A DNA stretch of 64,000 bases from Wolbachia endosymbiont (group B) of Hofmannophila pseudospretella (GTDB lineage: Bacteria > Pseudomonadota > Alphaproteobacteria > Rickettsiales > Anaplasmataceae), in the NCBI RefSeq assembly GCF_964028515.1, contig NZ_OZ034788.1, positions 434,001 through 498,000 on the forward strand, read 5' to 3'. The notes under the pieces were generated by a model. The model was not told the origin of the DNA, did no database searches, and saw only the letters and a list, made by a program, of their open reading frames with translations. Positions within the stretch are counted from its first letter, which is position 1. Each line of letters begins with the position of its first letter. The position numbers were made by a program, and so were the translations under genes. Shown one piece after another: positions 26,252-35,648 of this stretch.

Positions 26252-27184
26252 ATGAAAATTATTTACAACTGTGAGCAAGGGATAAAAGATAATGTGGCAC
26301 TAACTTTCGGAAATTTCGATGGCGTTCATTTAGGACATAAGTTTGCAATTTCCAATCTAAAGAAGGTAGCACAAGAAAGAGGATTACCCTCTGCAGTTTT
26401 AACTTTTGAGCCTCACCCATCAACTGTTTTATTTAGTAGGAACAATTTTAGGTTAATAGACCAAGAACAAAAAAAGGAACTAATCAGCAGCTATGGTATA
26501 GATTACTTGTATATTATTAATTTTAGTAGAGGTTTTTCTGAGGTTAGCTGCGATGACTTTATTGGTAAGATTTTGGTAAAGAAGTATGGTGCTAAACATA
26601 TAACTGTTGGAGAAAGTTGTACTTTTGGTCACAAACGATTGGGTAACATATTAACTCTAGAAAAATATTCTCAGATGTATGAATATTCTTTAACTAAATT
26701 AGAGCCATTGATAATCGATAGAAAAATTTGCTCTTCTTCCTCAATCAGGGAGTGTTTACAAAAAGGCGAAATAGAAATTGCTAATAAATTGCTTGGTAGG
26801 TCTTATCAAGTTTCTGGTATTGTAACAAAAGGTGCATGTAGAGGTAGAGAAATAGGGTTTCCAACCATAAACATTCCGATAGAAGATTACATGATAAAAC
26901 CTAAGCTTGGTACATATTACGCCAAAGTTGCATTTTCTGAAAATAGTTCAAGTTGGCTATATGGAGTAGTCAACATTGGTATGAGACCTACATTTAAGGA
27001 CTTAAAGAAACCTATAGTAGAAATGCATATATTTGACTTCAACGAAAATTTATACAATTTTAAGGTTGATATACAACTTTTAAAATTTATTAGGGCAGAA
27101 AAAAAATTCCATAGTATTAACGAGTTAACAAAACAGATAGATCGTGATATAATGAAGGCTTACCAGTTAAAGATAAATTTATGA
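26252..27184 (+). CDS. ribF: Bifunctional riboflavin kinase / FAD synthetase
   Basis: RibF phosphorylates riboflavin to FMN and adenylates FMN to FAD. The 310-aa protein has the nucleotidyltransferase domain first (LTFGNFDGVHLGHK, FSRGFSEVSCDDFIGK, TVGESCTFGHKRLG, SSSSIRECLQKGEI) and the flavokinase domain after about residue 180 (TKGACRGREIGFPTINI, YGVVNIGMRPTF, VEMHIFDF). Its length is normal. The last 4 nt overlap the lspA start (ATGA), so the two are translationally coupled at the head of a four-gene run. Confidence 0.95.
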   Translation: MKIIYNCEQGIKDNVALTFGNFDGVHLGHKFAISNLKKVAQERGLPSAVLTFEPHPSTVLFSRNNFRLIDQEQKKELISSYGIDYLYIINFSRGFSEVSCDDFIGKILVKKYGAKHITVGESCTFGHKRLGNILTLEKYSQMYEYSLTKLEPLIIDRKICSSSSIRECLQKGEIEIANKLLGRSYQVSGIVTKGACRGREIGFPTINIPIEDYMIKPKLGTYYAKVAFSENSSSWLYGVVNIGMRPTFKDLKKPIVEMHIFDFNENLYNFKVDIQLLKFIRAEKKFHSINELTKQIDRDIMKAYQLKINL

Positions 27185-27657
27185 AAAGGATATGTTTAGT
27201 TATTATATTGATTATAGTATCATTCGATCAAACAAGTAAATTGTATATAAACTCATTGATTGATGAGGGGGAGTCAATCGAGATTACTAGTTTTATGAAA
27301 TTAGTTGAAGTTTGGAATTCAGGAATTAGCTTTGGAATGTGTAGTACTCTACCGCATGGCAGCTTCTTTTTTTCGGCATGTTCAATATTAATAATTGGTA
27401 TACTTGCATACTTGATATATAAATCTAATGATAAGTCAATTTACCTTAGTTTTTCTCTGATGATTGGTGGAGCGATCGGAAATGTAATTGATAGAATCTA
27501 TTGGGGAGCTGTATATGATTTCATATATTTTCATATCAATGATTGGTATTGGCCAGCCTTTAATTTAGCTGATCTATCTATAGTTAGTGGAATGTGTACA
27601 TTGTTATATAAGTGGTATATATATGATAGGTCTATCTCTAAGCAAAATGAGGAATGA
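27181..27657 (+). CDS. lspA: Lipoprotein signal peptidase (signal peptidase II)
   Basis: LspA cleaves the signal peptide of diacylglyceryl-modified prolipoproteins in the inner membrane; its partner Lgt is encoded at 35.6 kb. The 158-aa protein has four membrane segments, the N-terminal SFDQTSK motif, and the catalytic aspartates in GAIGNVIDRI and NLADLSIVSG. It overlaps ribF by 4 nt, and the next gene starts 4 nt after its stop, so it is part of an operon. Confidence 0.94.
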   Translation: MKRICLVIILIIVSFDQTSKLYINSLIDEGESIEITSFMKLVEVWNSGISFGMCSTLPHGSFFFSACSILIIGILAYLIYKSNDKSIYLSFSLMIGGAIGNVIDRIYWGAVYDFIYFHINDWYWPAFNLADLSIVSGMCTLLYKWYIYDRSISKQNEE

Positions 27658-27661
27658 AATA

Positions 27662-28993
27662 ATGCTTCGCAAATTCTTTAGTTTTTTTATACTATCTGTG
27701 TTTTTTTTCATTTGTCCGATTTCTTTGGAAGCTGAAATCATAAAGCATGCTAAGCTCAGTAACGGATTGGATGTTTATGTAGTACCTAATCACCGAATTC
27801 CAACTGTTTTTCATGCAATAATATATAAAGTTGGGGGAATGGATGACCCAATTGGCAAAGCAGGATTGGCTCACTACTTTGAACACTTAATGTTTGAAAC
27901 TACAGGAAAATTTAAAGACATAGAATCCACTTTGGGCAGCATTGGGGCCCAATTTAATGCTTTTACCACTAAAGAATACACCTGCTACTACGAATTAGTT
28001 CTCAAAAAAGATTTACCACTAGCAATGGAAATTGAAGCAGATAGAATGGGCAATTTTGATGTTACTCAAGACAAAATAGATAGAGAAAAAAATATCGTAT
28101 TAGAAGAAAGAAAGATGAGATTTGATAATAATCCTGAAGCTTTACTATGGGAGGAAATGAACAGTGCATTTTATCGTAATGGTTATGGTAGGTCTGTTAT
28201 TGGTTGGGAGAGCGATATTAAAACTTACAATCAAGATGACATAACAAGGTTTCATGATAACTATTATCATCCAGGTAATGCTATACTGCTCGTTGTTGGT
28301 GATGTAGAATTTGAAGAAGTAGCGGAATTAGCAAAGGAAAAATATGGTGCAATTAAAGCTGAGCCTTTAGTTAAGCATTATCCAAACCAAGATCCAGTAC
28401 ATAATGCGGACATATCGGTCATTTTAGAAAGCACTGAAGTAAAAGAGCCAGTTTTATACTTTCGCTATCGTGTTCCTTTATTTGAGCAAATAAGTGAAAC
28501 TTTTCCTGTTGATTTAGCAGTTGATGTTTTGGGAAATGGCAAGTCTAGTAAGCTATATAAAGATTTAGTTCTAGATAAGAATGTAGCAGTAGAAGTGTTT
28601 GCTTATTATAATAGCTTAGCTTTTAGTAATGGTTACATTGAGATTCGGGTAACTCCAAAAAGCGGGGTAAATTTGGATGCTGTTGCAAGAGAGTTAGAAC
28701 ATTCTATTAATCACTTTAACTCTGAAGGAATAACAAGTGAAGAGTTGCAAAGCACAAAGTCTAAATACAAAGCAGCACAGTTTGATAATCTATCTGATTT
28801 AACTAGTGTAGCAATATTTTATATACCACGTCTAGCACTAGGTATCCCACTTGATGAAATAGACATTTCATATAGCAAAATTAATGATGTCAATCTGAAA
28901 GATGTAAATCACAAAATTCGTACTATTTTTTCTACTAATAAATTAGTCGGCCGTTTGCTACCAAAAGGAGGTAATAATGATGAGAGTAAGTAA
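27662..28993 (+). CDS. M16-family zinc metallopeptidase (catalytic type)
   Basis: This is a pitrilysin/processing-peptidase type protease, probably periplasmic or membrane-associated. ATG 27662 is chosen because gagg lies 9 nt upstream and the resulting protein (443 aa) begins with a signal peptide (FFSFFILSVFFFICPISLEA). The inverted zinc motif HYFEH is present (His71, Glu74, His75), with the third ligand in the downstream DREKNIVLEERKM helix. The C-terminal half is the inactive M16_C repeat. The next gene is a second M16 protein without the zinc motif and overlaps this one by 17 nt, suggesting a heterodimer like mitochondrial MPP. Confidence 0.92.
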   Translation: MLRKFFSFFILSVFFFICPISLEAEIIKHAKLSNGLDVYVVPNHRIPTVFHAIIYKVGGMDDPIGKAGLAHYFEHLMFETTGKFKDIESTLGSIGAQFNAFTTKEYTCYYELVLKKDLPLAMEIEADRMGNFDVTQDKIDREKNIVLEERKMRFDNNPEALLWEEMNSAFYRNGYGRSVIGWESDIKTYNQDDITRFHDNYYHPGNAILLVVGDVEFEEVAELAKEKYGAIKAEPLVKHYPNQDPVHNADISVILESTEVKEPVLYFRYRVPLFEQISETFPVDLAVDVLGNGKSSKLYKDLVLDKNVAVEVFAYYNSLAFSNGYIEIRVTPKSGVNLDAVARELEHSINHFNSEGITSEELQSTKSKYKAAQFDNLSDLTSVAIFYIPRLALGIPLDEIDISYSKINDVNLKDVNHKIRTIFSTNKLVGRLLPKGGNNDESK

Positions 28994-30290
28994 ACTTTTA
29001 TTTCTACTTTTTTTCTGTCTGGGCTTTAATTTGCAGGCGAGCAGCCACCTAAATATAGAGGAGGTTACTACTAATAAAGGGCTTGAGTTTCTGTTTGTTG
29101 AAAACCGTGATTTACCAAAAGTTTCACTCAATATATCATTCAAAGATGCAGGTTACGTGTATGAAAGTGCAGAAAAGCAGGGGCTTGCTTGGTTTACTTC
29201 TCTTGTAATTCAAGAAGGAGCAGGAAAAAATGATGCCAAAGATTTTGTAAAAAAGCTTGAGGATAAAGGAATTAGTTTAAATTTTACTGCTGGTTTAGAA
29301 GCATTTAGGGTTTCATTAAATACTTTATCTGAGAATTTAGAGGATGCAATTTCACTACTGAGTGATGCTATAATGCGTCCTAAAGTTGATCCTGAAGGAT
29401 TGAATAGAGTTTTTGAAAAAGCCAAAGTAAACTTTAATAATTTTGAAAAAGATCCTTATTTTATTGCTGCAAAAGAGTTGGATACGTTGTTGTTCAAAAA
29501 ACATCCTTACTCAAGAGATCCATATGGAACTCTAGACACTATAATGAGCATTACTAGAGACGATGTTTTAACATACATAAAGCGTAGTTTTACTAAGGAT
29601 AATATCGTTATTAGTATTGTTGGTTGTGCAACAAAAGAACAAGTTAGTACACTGCTCGATAAATATTTATCTAAGTTACCATCAAAAAGATCGAAAGTTA
29701 GAAAGATATCTGTAAAAAATGAATTTGGGCCTGCAGAAAGTAAGAGCGTTTTTATGGATATACCACAGAGTGTAATACTTTTTGCTCAAAAAGGCATAGC
29801 ATATGAAGACCCTAATTACTATAATGCTAGTGTTTTGATTAATGCACTTGGTGGTATGAGTCTAAACTCAATACTGATGAAAGAGTTGAGACAAAATCTA
29901 GGTATTACTTATGGTGTTAGTGCAAGTAATATTACAAATAAACATGGGAATGTTATATCTGGATTTATAAGTACTGATAGTTCTACTGCTAGCAAAGCTA
30001 TATCAGCAGTAAAAGATACATTTAGCAGAATAAAAAAGGAAGGAATTGACGAACAATTATTCAAGGATGCAAAAACCAGTTTAGTAAATAACCTTACCTT
30101 CTCTTTCCTATCCAATAATGCGAATACAGCAATGTTGCTGGATAGTATGCAGATAGACGATCGTGATGTTAACAATATAAATAATTATACGAATATCATT
30201 AATAATATTAAATTAGAGGAAGTAAACAAATTGGCAAGTTCTTTACTGAATCCTGAAAATTTATTTTTTGTTAAGGTTGGAAGAAAATAA
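28977..30290 (+). CDS. M16-family peptidase-like protein lacking the zinc motif
   Basis: The 437-aa protein has a signal peptide (LLFLLFFCLGFNLQA) and two M16 domains. Where the catalytic HxxEH should be, the sequence reads GLAWFTSLVIQEGAG, so zinc cannot be bound. It is therefore probably the non-catalytic, substrate-recognising partner of the upstream M16 enzyme, as with the MPP alpha subunit. The Gly-rich loop (LGGMSLNSILMKELRQNLG) of the C-terminal domain is present. A strong aaggaggt lies just before the ATG pair at 28977/28980, inside the end of the preceding gene. Confidence 0.9.
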   Translation: MMRVSKLLFLLFFCLGFNLQASSHLNIEEVTTNKGLEFLFVENRDLPKVSLNISFKDAGYVYESAEKQGLAWFTSLVIQEGAGKNDAKDFVKKLEDKGISLNFTAGLEAFRVSLNTLSENLEDAISLLSDAIMRPKVDPEGLNRVFEKAKVNFNNFEKDPYFIAAKELDTLLFKKHPYSRDPYGTLDTIMSITRDDVLTYIKRSFTKDNIVISIVGCATKEQVSTLLDKYLSKLPSKRSKVRKISVKNEFGPAESKSVFMDIPQSVILFAQKGIAYEDPNYYNASVLINALGGMSLNSILMKELRQNLGITYGVSASNITNKHGNVISGFISTDSSTASKAISAVKDTFSRIKKEGIDEQLFKDAKTSLVNNLTFSFLSNNANTAMLLDSMQIDDRDVNNINNYTNIINNIKLEEVNKLASSLLNPENLFFVKVGRK

Positions 30291-30345
30291 ATAATCACTA
30301 CAGTACATTTAAAATTTTAACCATATTCCTTTATAATCTAGGTAT

Positions 30346-31212
30346 GTGATTGATTTTTATGTTCAGGTGAAAAACGATACTGCAAAAGAAAGCAAAAAAA
30401 CTCCAACTGCTTTGTTAAATCCTTTAATAACGATATTTTCTGTTATCAATACAGGTGTGTTGATAATCCTCAAGTTGATATACATTACAAGTCAACAGAT
30501 AGGTATGATAGGCATAACGCTCGGTAATATTGGCACAGGTGTTTTTTTTAGCTCAGTATCCTTAATTTCAAGCATGTACTCTTTTTTTGACTGTTTTAGA
30601 GAAAAAAGCTTATATAAAAAATGTAATTACAAGAGAACATTAGAAGAAAAAAGAAGGGATAAATATAGAATTCAAGGTATTTGCTTAGACATTCTGTGCG
30701 ATACATTATTTTTAACAGGTGCTACAGTTTCTATTGCTTTATTTAGTAATCCTATAGTTCTTTTTGTTACTGCACCTCTTGTTACATTGGGCTGTATAGT
30801 AATGATTGGTAACATAATTAACTCTATTTATCATCAAGTTAAAAACTTTAAAATTCATCTTTCACAGCTTTCAAAAGAGGAGCAGGAAGAGTTGTATACG
30901 GAAATGAAAAAAGAAATAAATTTATCACGCCTTTACAGAATTGCATCAAAAGTACTACCTGATATAGTAATATTAGCAAAACTGCACGCTAATCAGGAGA
31001 ATAAAGAAAGGCGAGAAAAGGTTCAGAATTTAAAAGACATGCTAAAAGAAGGCAATCAAAAACCAATCGATGGTGATACATCTGATAAGGTTATTGAAAT
31101 GAAAAAAGAAAAGCACATCGAGCAAAAAAGCTACAACTCTAAAGTTCCAACAAATCTTTCCCTGGATCAAGATGTAATAAAAGGAAAAAGTAATACCACA
31201 CGATCTCTCTAA
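30346..31212 (+). CDS. Hypothetical multi-pass membrane protein
   Basis: I do not recognise this 288-aa protein. It has four predicted membrane segments in two pairs (LITIFSVINTGVLIILKLIY with GITLGNIGTGVFFSSVSLIS, then ILCDTLFLTGATVSIALF with IVLFVTAPLVTLGCIVMIGN). They are separated by a very basic loop (KKCNYKRTLEEKRRDKYR) and followed by a charged, probably cytoplasmic C-terminal tail of about 115 residues. The frame has no ATG at its 5' end; GTG 30346 is the first usable start, and GTG 30367 is an alternative. It may be cotranscribed with the M16 genes 55 bp upstream. Confidence 0.55.
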   Translation: MIDFYVQVKNDTAKESKKTPTALLNPLITIFSVINTGVLIILKLIYITSQQIGMIGITLGNIGTGVFFSSVSLISSMYSFFDCFREKSLYKKCNYKRTLEEKRRDKYRIQGICLDILCDTLFLTGATVSIALFSNPIVLFVTAPLVTLGCIVMIGNIINSIYHQVKNFKIHLSQLSKEEQEELYTEMKKEINLSRLYRIASKVLPDIVILAKLHANQENKERREKVQNLKDMLKEGNQKPIDGDTSDKVIEMKKEKHIEQKSYNSKVPTNLSLDQDVIKGKSNTTRSL

Positions 31213-31216
31213 TTTG

Positions 31217-31786
31217 CTATTGCTTAGGGTTATTTTCTGCTATTAACTTTACTGCTTTCACATAACACTTGTGTTCTTCAGCTAGAATGCGCTCTGAGAG
31301 GCTTTGAACATCATCATTTGGTAGAACTGGCACAGTAGATTGAGCGATTATGGCTCCAGCATCAACTTCAGGAATAACATAATGCACAGTACAGCCTGTG
31401 ATTTTTACACCTGCTTTCAGAGCTTGCTCTTGGGCATTTAGACCTTTAAAGGATGGAAGTAAAGAGGGATGAATATTTATAACTTTATTATGCCATTTAT
31501 TCAGGAAATCGGCCTTTATAATTCTCATAAATCCTGCAAGGCAAATTAAATCAACCTTATGTTGAACAAGTATTTCATGAATTTTATCAGTATCAAGTGG
31601 CTTATCTTCAACAACAAACGCTGAAACTCCTGCTTGCTTTGCTATTTTAAGGCCTCCAGCTTCACTATTATTTGTGATAACACACACAGTTTCAGCAGGG
31701 AAATTCTGATCTTGACATGCTTCTATTAAAGCCTGCATGTTTGATCCTCTACCTGAAATTAGTATTCCGAGTCTTATCTTTTTCAT
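31217..31786 (-). CDS. purN: Phosphoribosylglycinamide formyltransferase
   Basis: PurN transfers a formyl group from 10-formyl-THF to GAR in purine synthesis. The family opening MKKIRLGILISGRGSNMQAL fixes the start at ATG 31786 (189 aa); the in-frame extension to 31828 is not conserved. The active-site HPSLLPSFKGLNAQEQAL block and GCTVHYVIPEVDAGAII are intact. Its 3' end stops 4 bp past the convergent membrane-protein gene. With guaA and guaB in this window, it supports retained purine synthesis. Confidence 0.95.
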   Translation of the reverse strand: MKKIRLGILISGRGSNMQALIEACQDQNFPAETVCVITNNSEAGGLKIAKQAGVSAFVVEDKPLDTDKIHEILVQHKVDLICLAGFMRIIKADFLNKWHNKVINIHPSLLPSFKGLNAQEQALKAGVKITGCTVHYVIPEVDAGAIIAQSTVPVLPNDDVQSLSERILAEEHKCYVKAVKLIAENNPKQ

Positions 31787-32052
31787 TTTAGTGCAGCCGT
31801 AAGAATGGACATTAATAAAATAGCTCAAAAGGAAAGTTTATTTTAGAATAAATACTATTGTGTAGCAATATTTTACACTGCTGAATAACATGGAATTAAA
31901 GAAATCATTCATTTTAGAGTAATTTTAATGTTTTACTTTGGGAATATTGTGCAATTTATGGTAAATAAATGCATATTTTTATGGCTGCGTTATTATTTAT
32001 TTAACAAAGTATTAGTATAATTTACTACACTGAATTAAATGGAGAAAATTCA

Positions 32053-32469
32053 ATGAATAAATTACCAAGCAATGCAAAAACAAGCAAGTCTCAGGTTACT
32101 CAGTGGGAGGTAATAAAAAATTGTGAATATTCTGATAATTGTTTATCAAAAGTAGTAACTTTATACGTCATTAAAATGGCGGAATTATCAGATATTTATA
32201 CGAGTAATGAACCTGAAATTAATACTATACTTACAAGAATAAGCATAACCAGTGAAAATGCATTTTTAAATAAGGTTGTTGATATTGAAATTATGGAGGG
32301 CATTTTTCCGTACAAATTCAACAGCAAGAAGAAAAATAACATATCAAGGCTAGAAGATTTGTACAATTATTTATGTTCTACTGTTATTGATAGCCTTCCA
32401 AAAGAAATGCTTGAAAGCCTAAGAAGAGAATACAGAGACGCTGTTAACTTATTTAAAGCAATTACTTAA
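32053..32469 (+). CDS. Small hypothetical protein
   Basis: I do not recognise this 138-aa protein. It is helical and polar with no signal or membrane segment. Typical stretches are DNCLSKVVTLYVIKMAEL and ESLRREYRDAVNLFKAI. ggag lies 9 nt before the ATG, and a TATAAT hexamer (32017-32022) lies about 30 bp upstream. Its 3' end overlaps the convergent mnhE-like gene by 8 nt. It is likely real, given the clean start signals. Confidence 0.55.
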   Translation: MNKLPSNAKTSKSQVTQWEVIKNCEYSDNCLSKVVTLYVIKMAELSDIYTSNEPEINTILTRISITSENAFLNKVVDIEIMEGIFPYKFNSKKKNNISRLEDLYNYLCSTVIDSLPKEMLESLRREYRDAVNLFKAIT

Positions 32470-32983
32470 CTAGGTGTAGCATTTTTAAGACTTTACCTTC
32501 TATTTCAGAAATGCCACTTTCAAGATCTTTATCTATCAAACATATGGTAGATAAATATGTTTTCTGCTTCTTTTCAACATTGATAGTTAAAGTTCCAGGA
32601 GTAATCGTAACCGAGTTAGCAAATAATGCAATGGTCTTATCATTATGTCCTATGCATTCTCTTACAATAACAATTGGCTCAACTGTAGATTTGAATCGTA
32701 GCACCTTTTTTGTTACATAAATACTTGAAAAAATAATTTGGTAAATTAGCCAAGGCATATAACTTATAAGCTGATAAAGTGATAGCCTACCACTATCATT
32801 TAGAATTTGACTAAGGGCACTTTCAGCATCAATTAACCTTTTAAAGATAATCAATGTGAACACAGAAGAAAATACTCCACAGAGAATAAAAAAAGGCTCA
32901 AAATAACCAGACAATGTAATCCATAGAGAAAACAAAATCACAAATGATAGAGAAAAAAACTTAATATTTTGCCTGACTTTCAT
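32462..32983 (-). CDS. Na+/H+ antiporter subunit E (MnhE/MrpE family)
   Basis: MrpE is one of the small membrane subunits of the multisubunit Mrp antiporter, which exports sodium and is related to complex I. The 173-aa protein has two or three N-terminal membrane segments (IKFFSLSFVILFSLWITLSG), a PWLIYQIIFSSIYV amphipathic helix and the family signature FANSVTITPGTLTINV. No other Mrp gene is adjacent, as is usual for Wolbachia, where the cluster is dispersed; that is recalled knowledge. It overlaps the small unknown gene tail to tail by 8 nt. Confidence 0.85.
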   Translation of the reverse strand: MKVRQNIKFFSLSFVILFSLWITLSGYFEPFFILCGVFSSVFTLIIFKRLIDAESALSQILNDSGRLSLYQLISYMPWLIYQIIFSSIYVTKKVLRFKSTVEPIVIVRECIGHNDKTIALFANSVTITPGTLTINVEKKQKTYLSTICLIDKDLESGISEIEGKVLKMLHLVK

Positions 32984-33086
32984 GATTTGGAGTATAACTT
33001 AAATGATTTTTTAGGAAAATAAAAAGTTCTTGATTTTTTTGTCAAAGAACATAATAACCAAGTTATTTTAATAAGTAGTGGAGATT

Positions 33087-33998
33087 ATGACGCTTGATGA
33101 TTTTCTAAAAATGCTTGAAGAAATAAATGATACTTCAGGTTTAAGCAAGAACAACATAGTTGAAAGAATAAAAATAAAATTAGAAAGTATTGATTTACGG
33201 AGGTGGGAAGATAGTGGATTTAATATCAATCATATATTCACTACACATAGTGATCTAGATCCTGTAGAAACTACATTGTTGCATTTTGCTGCTAAGAGTG
33301 GCTATGAGAACATAGTAATAGCTCTAATTGAATATGGAGCATATGTTGATGCATGGGACAGCGATGGATGCACTCCTTTACATTTTGCTGCTGAATGGAA
33401 CCACAAAGGCATATTAGATATTTTAATTGAAAGTGGAGCAAATGTTAATGCGTGGGACAATGATGTATGTACACCTTTACATCTTGCTGCTGAAGGTGGG
33501 AATGAAAGTGTAGTAAGAGCTCTAATTGCATGTGGAGCAGATGTTAACGCGCAGAACAATGATGGACACACTCCTCTACATTTTGCTACTAAGAGTGGCT
33601 ATGAGAAGATAGTAATAGCTCTAATTGAACACGGAGCATATGTCGATGCGTGGGATAATTATAGAAGCACTCCCTTGCATTTTGCTGCTGAAAGTGATAA
33701 TGAAAACATAGTAAGAACTCTGATTGAACATGGAGCATGTGTTAATGTGTGGGATAGTTGTGGACGCGCTCCTTTGCATTTTGCTAGCGATCATGAAAGT
33801 ATAAGAGATATTTTAATTGAAAGTGGGGCATATGTTAGTAAACAGAACAATAATAGATATGCTCCTTTACACTTTGCTATTGAATGGGGCTGCAAAGATG
33901 TAATAAGTTCTTTGTCAGGCAATGCTAGTCCTAGGGCTGAAATGGCAGTAGGAAGAGTGGAACAAATTACACTTGCAGGAAGATTGGAGCTTTTTTAA
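33087..33998 (+). CDS. Ankyrin-repeat protein
   Basis: Ankyrin proteins mediate protein-protein contacts and are common type IV effector candidates in Wolbachia and Anaplasma. A 50-residue N-terminal region (MTLDDFLKMLEEINDTSG) is followed by about seven 33-residue repeats with the TPLHFAAxxGxxxIVxxLIExGAxVxAxD consensus split over units near residues 55-285. The sixth is shortened. The repeats are also similar at DNA level. ATG 33087 is taken over GTG 33078 because tggag precedes it. There is no signal peptide or membrane segment. An IS630 element lies 19 bp beyond the stop, so the original 3' context may have been changed. Confidence 0.88.
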   Translation: MTLDDFLKMLEEINDTSGLSKNNIVERIKIKLESIDLRRWEDSGFNINHIFTTHSDLDPVETTLLHFAAKSGYENIVIALIEYGAYVDAWDSDGCTPLHFAAEWNHKGILDILIESGANVNAWDNDVCTPLHLAAEGGNESVVRALIACGADVNAQNNDGHTPLHFATKSGYEKIVIALIEHGAYVDAWDNYRSTPLHFAAESDNENIVRTLIEHGACVNVWDSCGRAPLHFASDHESIRDILIESGAYVSKQNNNRYAPLHFAIEWGCKDVISSLSGNASPRAEMAVGRVEQITLAGRLELF

Positions 33999-34019
33999 CC
34001 AAACTTGCATTTACTGATA

Positions 34020-35115
34020 CCAATTCCCACTATATAAAGAACAGATAGACAATAATGGGAAAGAAGTGATACTAAAGTAGATAAAATAGAGAGGTATAAA
34101 TGGCATTAAGGTCAAAACTATTAGACGAAAAAGTTGTAAATTTGGCGAAAGAAATGTTAAAAAAGGTCAGAAATAACGCATATGTTTCAAAAAAGTTACA
34201 AGCGGTGATAGCAGGAAAAGAAAGTAGTATAAGCGCTGTGGCAAGAATATGTAAAATTTCAAGGACTGCTTTGACTGAATGGATAAAGCATCTAAAATTT
34301 GGTAGAGTAGAAAGATTATTTTCCCCGTCTCAGCGGCGAAGAAAAAGCAAATTAAACAAAAATCAACGTGAGCAAATTGAAATATGGGTAGAAAGAAATC
34401 CAAATATTACTATTAAGGAAGTGCAAATAAAAATCTCAGAGGAATTTGGCCTAAACATTAGCAAATCAACAGTGCACCGTGAGATACAAAGGATGAAGTT
34501 TTCTTACATAACACCGAGGCCAATTCACCATAAACAAGATAAAAACAAGCAAGAAGAGTTTAAAAAATACTTCAATAAAATAGTCAATTCCCACCCTGAA
34601 AAGGAGGTATTTTTTTGATGAATCACGATTTGGAACTCATTCAAAAATCGGACACGGATGGTTTAAAAAAGGGGTCAGAACACAGGTTAAAATGAAAATT
34701 GGTAGACAAAATTTCTATATCTACAGTGCGGTAAATCCAAGAAGTGGTAAGAAAATTAGCCTACTTGCTCCATATGTAAACACTGATTGTATGAATATAT
34801 TTCTGGAGCAGATGTCGAAAGATTTAGGCACGAAAGAAGCCTTTCTTGTAATGGATTGTGCAAGTTGGCATAGATCAAAAAGTTTGAAAATTCAGGAAAA
34901 CATTACCATCATATACTTGCCTCCTTATTCACCGGAACTGAATCCTGTTGAAAGGTTGTGGCAATATATCAAATACAATACTTTACGCAATAGTATCTAC
35001 GATACCATAGGTTTACTTGAAGATGTTTTGTGTAATTTTATTGTCAATATTTCCAGTACTACTATTAAACGAGTTTGTAATGTTTCTTATTTGTTCGGTC
35101 AGTAATGGATTTTGG
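34020..35115 (+). mobile_element. IS630-family insertion sequence, about 1.1 kb
   Basis: The ends read CCAATTCCCACTATA (left) and, on the complement, CCAAAATCCATTACT (right): an imperfect inverted repeat. TA dinucleotides stand on both sides (34018-34019 and 35116-35117), the duplication expected of IS630. It contains one transposase gene in two frames and lies between the ankyrin gene and smpB. The ends are inferred from the repeat and are less certain than the gene. Confidence 0.7.
34100..35105 (+). CDS. IS630 transposase in two frames joined at a poly-T run
   Basis: Frame one (34100-34618) carries the helix-turn-helix and linker (SAVARICKISRTALTEWIKH, ITIKEVQIKISEEFGLNISK). Frame two carries the DDE core: FDESRFG directly after the junction, FLVMDCASWHRSK and IIYLPPYSPELNPVERLWQY. 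The junction is a run of seven T's (34610-34616). Six T's would give an uninterrupted EVFFDESRFG. All three acids are present, so slippage by polymerase or ribosome would produce complete transposase of about 335 aa. Otherwise it is a one-base frameshift. Stop at 35105. Confidence 0.85.
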
Positions 35116-35189
35116 TATGAGATAATTGTTTTGTTATGAATTAAACCAAAAGTTCTGTAATATATTGAAGCTTAAAGATATCTTTAGAT

Positions 35190-35642
35190 ATGGAAGTTAT
35201 TGCAGAAAATAGAAAAGCAAGGTTTGAATACTTTATCTTAGAAGAATTTGAAGCAGGTATGATCCTCTTAAGTAGTGAAGTAAAATCACTAAGGGAAAGA
35301 AAAGCAAACATTTCTGATGCTTACGTTACTGAAAAAAAAGGTGAAATATGGCTAAACAATATGCATATTGCAGAGTATAAAGCTGCGAACCAAAAGAATC
35401 ACAAGCCAAAAAGAGAACGAAAATTGCTTTTGCATAAAAAAGAGATAATAAATAAGCTAATTGGTCAAATCAAAACCTCTGGAATAACTGTTGTGCCACT
35501 TTCTATCTATTTTAATGATAAAGGGTTGGCAAAAACTAAAATTGCCATTGTGAAAGGAAAAAAACTCTACGATAAGAGAGCAACCATAAAGCAGAGAGAG
35601 TGGGACCGTGAGAAAAGTAGATTGTCTAAGAATAATTTGTAG
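35190..35642 (+). CDS. smpB: SsrA-binding protein SmpB
   Basis: SmpB delivers tmRNA to stalled ribosomes for trans-translation. The 150-aa protein has the family blocks ARFEYFILEEFEAGMILLSS, EVKSLRERKANISDAYV and the C-terminal tail KKLYDKRATIKQREWDREKS that enters the mRNA channel. The length is normal. lgt follows 6 bp downstream, so the two are probably cotranscribed. The IS630 element ends about 75 bp upstream and may have displaced the native promoter. Confidence 0.96.
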   Translation: MEVIAENRKARFEYFILEEFEAGMILLSSEVKSLRERKANISDAYVTEKKGEIWLNNMHIAEYKAANQKNHKPKRERKLLLHKKEIINKLIGQIKTSGITVVPLSIYFNDKGLAKTKIAIVKGKKLYDKRATIKQREWDREKSRLSKNNL

Positions 35643-35648
35643 TAAAAT

